This document shows positions 58,879 to 64,000 of a DNA stretch of 64,000 bases, in pieces; positions within the stretch are counted from its first letter, which is position 1; every line of letters begins with the position of its first letter. The position numbers and the translations under genes were made by a program. A model generated the notes under the pieces. The model had not been told where the DNA came from, did no database searches, and was given only the letters and a program-made list of their open reading frames with translations. Source of the stretch: Shewanella canadensis (GTDB lineage: Bacteria > Pseudomonadota > Gammaproteobacteria > Enterobacterales > Shewanellaceae); assembly GCF_003966225.1 (NCBI RefSeq), contig NZ_RXNU01000003.1:62001-126000 (forward strand). The letters run 5' to 3'.

Positions 58879-60174
58879 TTAACGACGAAAGGTAACCTCT
58901 TCGGTTTCTGTCAGATGTATCTGTGTGGTCGCGATCTGTGTCTGAGCCAAGACTCTGCCGTGACGTATCGAGAAGTGCACCGGCACCTGACGGCGAACGG
59001 CATCGAAACCATTGTCTGCGGGGAGAACGAGCAGGCTACCGGGTTTGCCCGGCTCGATACCATATTGATTCTGAATATTGAGCGTGCGCGCCGACTTGCT
59101 GCTGATAAGGGCCAGGGAGTCGTTTATCTGCTCGTACCCCATGATCTGACACACATGCAGGCCCATATGTAGTACCTGTAGCATGTTAGCCGTGCCAAGA
59201 GGGTACCAGGGATCGAAGATATCATCATGGCCGAAGCAGACATTAATATCTGCGGCTAACATCTCTTTCACCCGGGTGATGCCACGGCGTTTAGGGTAGT
59301 CGTCGAAACGTCCCTGAAGATGAATGTTAACCAGAGGATTGGCCACAAAGTTTATCCCTGACATCTTAAGCAGACGGAACAGGCGAGACGCATAGGCACC
59401 GTTATAGGAGTGCATGGCCGTGGTGTGGCTCGCCGTGACACGTTCACCCATATCAAATTTATGGGCCAGGGCGGCGACAGTCTCGACGAAACGTGACTGC
59501 TCATCATCTATCTCGTCACAGTGGACATCGATAAGCCTGTCATATTTACGGGCCAGTTCGAACACATAGTGCAGGGACTCGACACCATATTCACGGGTGA
59601 ACTCGAAATGGGGGATAGCGCCAATGACATCGGCCCCTAATCTCACCGCCTCTTCGAGCAGCTCCTTACCATTGGGATAAGATAAGATCCCCTCCTGTGG
59701 GAAGGCGACAATCTGAATATCGACCCACGCCTTCATCTCCTCCTTCACCTCTAACATGGCCTTCAGGGCGATAAGGGTTGGATCGGATACATCGACATGG
59801 GTTCTAACATGCTGAATACCGTTGGCTATCTGCCATTTAAGCGTCTGCTTCGCACGGGATTTCACATCTTCGATAGAGAGCAGTGATTTACGTTCGCTCC
59901 AACGCTCGATACCTTCAAATAGGGTGCCTGAAATGTTCCAACTTGGCTCACCTGCGGTTTGGGTGGTATCTAAGTGAACATGAGGCTCACAGAAAGGGGC
60001 GATAGCTAAGCCGCCTTCACCATCCAAAATTTCTGTGGTGGCCGATTCGCTGAGAGTTAAGGTTTCAGTCATCACAGCTATGCGTTGGAATTTTCCCTCT
60101 TCAATCAAGATCTGATGCAGACCATCCTTGTCTTGAAGCCTAACGTTTTTGATCAGCATATTTGAAGCTGGCAT
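58879..60174 (-). CDS. codA: Cytosine deaminase
   Basis: CodA hydrolyses cytosine to uracil and ammonia for pyrimidine salvage. The amidohydrolase-fold protein (431 aa from the ATG at 60174) has metal-binding [25 protein letters not shown] and the catalytic Asp in [14 protein letters not shown]. The 60174 ATG has AAGGA at proper distance; an earlier ATG at 60192 overlaps the codB stop and lacks an SD. It is the second gene of codBA. Confidence 0.93.
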   Translation of the reverse strand: MPASNMLIKNVRLQDKDGLHQILIEEGKFQRIAVMTETLTLSESATTEILDGEGGLAIAPFCEPHVHLDTTQTAGEPSWNISGTLFEGIERWSERKSLLSIEDVKSRAKQTLKWQIANGIQHVRTHVDVSDPTLIALKAMLEVKEEMKAWVDIQIVAFPQEGILSYPNGKELLEEAVRLGADVIGAIPHFEFTREYGVESLHYVFELARKYDRLIDVHCDEIDDEQSRFVETVAALAHKFDMGERVTASHTTAMHSYNGAYASRLFRLLKMSGINFVANPLVNIHLQGRFDDYPKRRGITRVKEMLAADINVCFGHDDIFDPWYPLGTANMLQVLHMGLHVCQIMGYEQINDSLALISSKSARTLNIQNQYGIEPGKPGSLLVLPADNGFDAVRRQVPVHFSIRHGRVLAQTQIATTQIHLTETEEVTFRR

Positions 60175-60184
60175 CGTATTTTCC

Positions 60185-61450
60185 TTATGCATTTGGCGCA
60201 GTGTTATCAGTTGATTTTATTGATCTGTTGTTTGTCTTATGTTTAAGCACAGAGTCTAAAAACAGGTAGCTTACCGCCCCTGCGACGACGGCATTGATAG
60301 GGACGATGCCCGGTAACAGGTGGCCGGCCATAACCCCGATTACGACACCCGAAATAGCGGCCCAATTAACCGTTTCGAATTGAGCGTTGGCAAAGTCTTT
60401 GTACTTATCGCGGTTTCTCAGGAAATCCGCAATGATAATGCCACCGATTGGCGGTATGGCGGCGGACAGGAAGGTGAGCCAACCGACGAAGTTATTATAT
60501 AACCAAAGCGCGCAAAGTGTGCCAATTATGCCGTTGGCGACAGAGAGGTATCGGCTTGGTAATCCGGTGATGTTGGAAAATCCTAATCCCGATGCATACA
60601 GGGCATTGTCATTGGTGGTCCAGATATTCAATCCCAGTATGATAATGGCGGGGATCAATAACCCCTGGGCTATCATCACCTCAGATATATCGGACTGTCC
60701 TGTTGCCGCGGCGCCTGCTGCGCCGAAGATAAACATCAAAGAGTTACCGATGAAAAAGGCGAACATGGTGACAAACACCGCATTCATGGGCTTCTTACCG
60801 AAGCGCACAAAATCGGCGGTCAGTGTGCCTGCGGAGATAAAAGAGCCAACCACTAACACCAGCGCCGTGGAAAATGCCATGGGTTTGTCGGGTGTGAATG
60901 CCATGAGCCCATCGATTCCTCCCATAGTGTCAACGGCTTGCAGTACCGAGAAACCGCCGAACAGGGTGATAGCGGGGACGGCAATGGCGGAGAGGATCAT
61001 GATGGCGGCAATGCCGAAGTAAACGGTGGCGGTCATAAGCAGACCTGAGATAAGGATGAGGAGGTTAGTGTCTATGCCTGTCGCCTTATGAACCGGGATG
61101 GCAAACATGGCGACCCCAACACCGAACCAACCAACTTGTGTGCCGCCAAGAATAAGAGAGGGAAGCCAGGAGCCTTTTAAACCGAAGGAGTAACGAGCGA
61201 GGAGGTGGGTTGAGAGACCAGTTTGAGCGCCGATGTAACCAAGAAATGAAGTATAAATGCCGAGAATTAAATTACCGATGAGAACCGCGAGAATAAAATC
61301 ATTGAAGGAGAGTCCGGTTCCCAGTGTCCCTCCCGTCCACATACTTGCCGAAAAGAAGGTCAATCCCAGCATCACCATGGTGAGAGAGAGAATACCTTTA
61401 CGTGCCGATTGCGGAACCGACCCTAAACTATAATTGTTGTCGCCTGCCAT
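60185..61450 (-). CDS. codB: Cytosine permease (NCS1 family)
   Basis: A 421-residue inner-membrane symporter of the nucleobase:cation family with about twelve helices. It matches E. coli CodB along its length, including the N-terminal [18 protein letters not shown] and [22 protein letters not shown]. It imports cytosine for CodA, and the two genes are adjacent and co-oriented. Regulatory sites upstream are not clear (see the rejected PurR-like match). Confidence 0.93.
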   Translation of the reverse strand: MAGDNNYSLGSVPQSARKGILSLTMVMLGLTFFSASMWTGGTLGTGLSFNDFILAVLIGNLILGIYTSFLGYIGAQTGLSTHLLARYSFGLKGSWLPSLILGGTQVGWFGVGVAMFAIPVHKATGIDTNLLILISGLLMTATVYFGIAAIMILSAIAVPAITLFGGFSVLQAVDTMGGIDGLMAFTPDKPMAFSTALVLVVGSFISAGTLTADFVRFGKKPMNAVFVTMFAFFIGNSLMFIFGAAGAAATGQSDISEVMIAQGLLIPAIIILGLNIWTTNDNALYASGLGFSNITGLPSRYLSVANGIIGTLCALWLYNNFVGWLTFLSAAIPPIGGIIIADFLRNRDKYKDFANAQFETVNWAAISGVVIGVMAGHLLPGIVPINAVVAGAVSYLFLDSVLKHKTNNRSIKSTDNTAPNA

Positions 61451-61805
61451 CTGTTATCCTCAGTGGTTTGTTGGATAAATATTGTGGCTTACCTGAACGT
61501 TTCTCGTTTATAAATAAATCATATGGATCTTGTTTTATAGAGTCTCAGACAAACGGCGCGTATTCTAGTGGTAATAGAATATTTGTCAATCATGTTTTTA
61601 ATATTAATTCAGGTTTATACTTTGTATTGTATGTGGGGGTTTTTAAGTTTGGTTTTTAATTACGTATCCTGTTAAATACGGTAGGGTGATATTTGTAATT
61701 ATCGTTACTAATGGGCTGTGGTGGTTGTTTTTGTTGGGGTAGAGTTGTTAGTCCTTGCGTATGGAGTGTCGATTGTTAACTGCTTGGTAGGGGGGTAAAT
61801 GTTAG
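61451..61805. other. Upstream region of codBA
   Basis: About 355 bp, AT-rich and partly low-complexity T-rich near 61590-61660. It holds the codB promoter on the minus strand. No gene or clear operator is seen. Confidence 0.4.
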
Positions 61806-61900
61806 GCACTAATATTGAGTGAAATTAGTCGAGCGCTAACCTTGAGTGACTAATCGGCAACGCTAACGATGAGTTATCGGACTATACCAATTGCTAATTT
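61806..61900. repeat. Degenerate direct repeats followed by a MITE-like end
   Basis: Three imperfect copies of about 25 bp (from 61806, 61833 and 61860) share CTAA-n-n-TGAGT-n. At 61884-61901, TATACCAATTGCTAATTT resembles the inverted end of the MITE at 16663-16932. A matching right end is not obvious, so it may be a solo or decayed end. Confidence 0.4.
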
Positions 61901-62004
61901 CCCAGCGTTAATTAGCCATCTGCAATCAGCCACTAGCTATCGTTTATCAACAATTGGCCAGCGGCATGATGCCGAATTCAATGCCGTACAGGCATCACTT
62001 TTTA

Positions 62005-62427
62005 TTATTGCTTGCTTAAGTGACACTCTACCTTCAACTCACTGCAGATCCTGAATATGCCTTGTTTCATAGGCTCTATGTGGGAGGCAGTGTCAGTACT
62101 GGCATCGGATGCAAGGATTAGCTGAGAATGCTCGGCGTCCAGTTTTGATATTTTAATGCTGACAGCATATGAGTCTTTAGTTGTCTCCTTAACTAGCTCA
62201 ATCACTCTTTCTCGCTCATCTTTCGAGGTGATCTCAAGTTCAGTGTTGTTCTCTATCGTATCTACCGCAACGCGATAAACATTATCGGCTTTCGCCTTTA
62301 TATTGACCGTGGCGACCTTATGTTGTGAGCTCGTATAATAGATGATTGAGCCAACGGCTAAAGTGCCTAAGCCGGCGCAGCCGGAAAGTTGTGATGCGAA
62401 CAGGATAATTAAAAGTAGACGTTTCAT
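62005..62427 (-). CDS. Small envelope lipoprotein
   Basis: A 140-residue protein with a lipoprotein signal (LSGC; acylated Cys at residue 17). The mature part has a short hydrophobic stretch (GLGTLAVGSIIYYTS) and two beta/alpha units. It loosely resembles DUF3568-type lipoproteins (AKADNVYRVAVDTIENN), but I am not sure. Its function is unknown. It is monocistronic; the region upstream also faces the ecotin gene's 3' end. Confidence 0.65.
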   Translation of the reverse strand: MKRLLLIILFASQLSGCAGLGTLAVGSIIYYTSSQHKVATVNIKAKADNVYRVAVDTIENNTELEITSKDERERVIELVKETTKDSYAVSIKISKLDAEHSQLILASDASTDTASHIEPMKQGIFRICSELKVECHLSKQ

Positions 62428-62598
62428 GATAATAAAATAATATGCTGGTAAGTTTGTGGAAAATACATTGTCATCAAGTGAGTGGCCAGAAAAATATTTT
62501 GTAGAGGTTGTTTGTAACGCTGGGTAAGTGCTATTTGTTACATTTGTGGGTGTTGCGTGTATTTTGTTTTGTTAGGTTTTAATATTTATCACGTTGTT

Positions 62599-62625
62599 CA
62601 AAGCCAAGATGTTATCTTGGCTTTG
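62599..62625 (-). terminator. Hairpin after the ecotin gene
   Basis: CAAAGCCAAGAT-GTT-ATCTTGGCTTTG is a perfect 12-bp stem with a 3-nt loop, 61 bp past the ecotin stop on the minus strand. A T-run is not clear, so termination strength is uncertain. Confidence 0.65.
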
Positions 62626-62685
62626 ATTATTTAATGGCGTTAATTGATCATTAAAGCTAAAGGGGGAAATCATGCTCGTTGAGCG

Positions 62686-63273
62686 TTAACTATTGTCAGC
62701 CACAGCTGATTTTGAATAATTGAATTGGCTCTCAACTTTCCATACGCGGTATCTCAGCTCGCTCCCTTTGGGCAGATAGAAGACCTTAGCCAGGCGGCTA
62801 TCGTAGTTAAGCTTTAGCTCGTCTCTGATCTGAACAAACGCCTCTTTGTCTTCACTTTTACGTAGGCAGGCCATACGTGTGCTCGGTCCCTCACTGATGC
62901 TATCTACCTGATAGTAGGTGTAGCCCCAACCTTTAACCGAGTGCTGCTTAAGCTCACCCGTTAGCATCTGCTGGTTACAATCGACCATCTTGGTTTGTCC
63001 GATCTGTATCTCAACCATGTAGTTCGACTCATCACTCAGTTCCGGCAGGGTCAAGATGTGCTGCTCCATACCTTCATCCGGCGTTGGGAACATCTTTGTC
63101 GCTTCCTGGCGTTGATAATCTGTCGATGAGAAGGCTTGGGTGGTGATCATATTCTGATTATGTCCACTTGGATGTGCCGGGCTGGTTGCCAATGCGTTAA
63201 ATGAAAGAAGTGAAAGTGCCAAGGCGGTTGTTGAGAATGCGTGCTTAGCGGCTTTTAATGTCAATGAGTTCAT
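62686..63273 (-). CDS. eco: Ecotin-family serine protease inhibitor
   Basis: A periplasmic serine protease inhibitor of 195 aa. A signal peptide (cleavage after ALA, about residue 29) precedes the ecotin domain; recognisable parts are [30 protein letters not shown] and [11 protein letters not shown]. The reactive loop is PSTRMACL, and the C-terminal YRVWKVES is conserved. Cys99 and Cys136 should form the loop disulfide. The P1 residue is Arg133, where E. coli has Met, which predicts stronger action on trypsin-like proteases. The mature N-terminus has an extra His/Asn/Ser-rich segment of about 30 residues. Confidence 0.9.
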   Translation of the reverse strand: MNSLTLKAAKHAFSTTALALSLLSFNALATSPAHPSGHNQNMITTQAFSSTDYQRQEATKMFPTPDEGMEQHILTLPELSDESNYMVEIQIGQTKMVDCNQQMLTGELKQHSVKGWGYTYYQVDSISEGPSTRMACLRKSEDKEAFVQIRDELKLNYDSRLAKVFYLPKGSELRYRVWKVESQFNYSKSAVADNS

Positions 63274-63554
63274 GAATGCTCCAAAAAATAGATAGATGTG
63301 CTTGTTTAGATAACCTTATAAACGGCACAAAAAAGAAAAGGGGTTAATTATTTTAAAAAAAATCTTTATTAGCAAGATTTTAAAATCAGTTGATTCATTA
63401 TTGGTTTGCACCAGTTTAAGGCGAAGGCACTGGTTTTGAGCAGGTTTTCGGATGTGATTTTTCTTATCTTATTGTTTTTAAAGGAATGAAATTCCATGGC
63501 ATGAGTGCTGCATTTGGTTCGCTAGAGTAACTTATTGGATCCGGGGCAGAAATT

Positions 63555-64000
63555 ATGTTGTTTGGTCGCAAGAATAGAAAGCCGATTGCTATACCCGCCA
63601 AGAAGGTGAAAGAGTGGAAATACACCACCTGTAATTATTGCTCTACGGGTTGCTCAATCGAGATAGGTTTAGATGAACAGCAAAAGATAGTGACGACACG
63701 AGGTCATGCCGGCGCTGATGTCAATCGTGGCAAGTTATGTATTAAAGGCATTCTTGAGCATGAGCTGTTTGATAGTCCCGGTAGGGGAACCGAGCCGCTT
63801 ATTAGGGATAAGCATTTTAACCCCTTCGAGCCCACCTCCTGGGATCATGCGCTGGATACCACGGCCGAACAGATAAAACATATTCAGCAAAAATATGGCA
63901 GGGATGCCTTCGCAATTGTTTCATCGGGTCAGCTGCTGACCGAGGAGTTTTATACTTTAGGCAAGTTAGCCCGTGGCGTCATCGGCACCAATAACTATGA
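63555..64000 (+). CDS. Molybdopterin oxidoreductase, 5' part (partial)
   Basis: The first 148 codons of a gene running off the right edge. An N-terminal [4Fe-4S] domain is complete: Cys26, Cys29, Cys33 (TCNYCSTGCSIEIG) and Cys62 (GKLCIKG), followed by the start of the molybdopterin domain (SWDHALDTTAEQIKHIQQKYG, and a Ser-Ser-Gly-Gln region). This matches the FdhF/NapA/NasA branch of the DMSO reductase family; formate dehydrogenase or nitrate reductase are both possible. There is no Tat signal, so it is probably cytoplasmic. No strong SD lies upstream of the ATG. Confidence 0.8.
   Translation, partial: MLFGRKNRKPIAIPAKKVKEWKYTTCNYCSTGCSIEIGLDEQQKIVTTRGHAGADVNRGKLCIKGILEHELFDSPGRGTEPLIRDKHFNPFEPTSWDHALDTTAEQIKHIQQKYGRDAFAIVSSGQLLTEEFYTLGKLARGVIGTNNY

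Noticed and set aside
61491..61506. PurR-like ACCTGAACGTTTCTCG upstream of codB
   Set aside because: The central AACGTT fits, but the flanks match the PurR consensus poorly. I could not support it as an operator.
61869..62054. 61-codon plus-strand frame over the repeat region
   Set aside because: It runs through degenerate repeats into the 3' end of the opposite lipoprotein gene and resembles no known protein.

Overview
The window looks like a chromosomal segment of a Shewanella-type marine gammaproteobacterium. The grounds are the gene order (hemH-gsk; RND operon, gltA, sdhCDAB, sucABCD, fur; mfd-csiV; lolCDE-comEC-msbA-lpxK), moderate GC, and intergenic miniature elements and short tandem repeats of the kind I associate with Shewanella and Vibrio. 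I cannot name a species. Almost everything is core metabolism or envelope biology. I see no prophage, CRISPR array, tRNA, rRNA, transposase or obvious defence island.

Layout. Positions 1-7156: the hemH tail, inosine-guanosine kinase, a dicarboxylate/amino-acid symporter, a large surface Ig-like lipoprotein and astB (arginine catabolism). 7612-17267: topA with a clear promoter, a 67-bp REP-containing tandem array, a membrane-anchored hypothetical protein, cysB, sdaA, nagZ, a ycfP-type esterase, a gene-poor stretch holding a perfect intrinsic terminator and a 270-bp MITE, then acyP. 17399-33102: envelope and repair genes, namely csiV-mfd, a PilZ-like protein, lolCDE (lipoprotein export), comEC, msbA-lpxK-ycaR (lipid A export and synthesis) and a metallo-beta-lactamase-fold hydrolase. 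33275-40711: a three-gene RND efflux operon with two different permeases and one adaptor. 41174-52468: a TCA block with gltA divergent from sdhCDAB-sucABCD. 52608-58696: an AEC transporter, fur, a second MITE, a cobB/P-loop kinase pair, and nrdG-nrdD behind an FNR-like site and two NrdR boxes. 58879-64000: codBA, a small lipoprotein, a periplasmic ecotin and the 5' part of a molybdopterin oxidoreductase.

How the genes fit together. The TCA block encodes citrate synthase, succinate dehydrogenase, 2-oxoglutarate dehydrogenase E1/E2 and succinyl-CoA synthetase as one collinear unit. A CRP-like site lies in front of sdhC, as expected for a carbon- and respiration-responsive control region. msbA-lpxK-ycaR lacks the kdsB that follows it in E. 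coli, which fits the separate Kdo8N pathway known in Shewanella. The anaerobic ribonucleotide reductase operon carries sites for both oxygen control (FNR/EtrA) and nucleotide control (NrdR). csiV-mfd and cobB-kinase are tightly packed pairs.

I did not find a clearly new multi-gene system. The best leads are the REP tandem array, the two MITEs, the orphan terminator with a possible small RNA, the cobB/N4BP2-like kinase pair, the short NrdD with paired cysteines, and the hairpin abutting the mfd start codon.
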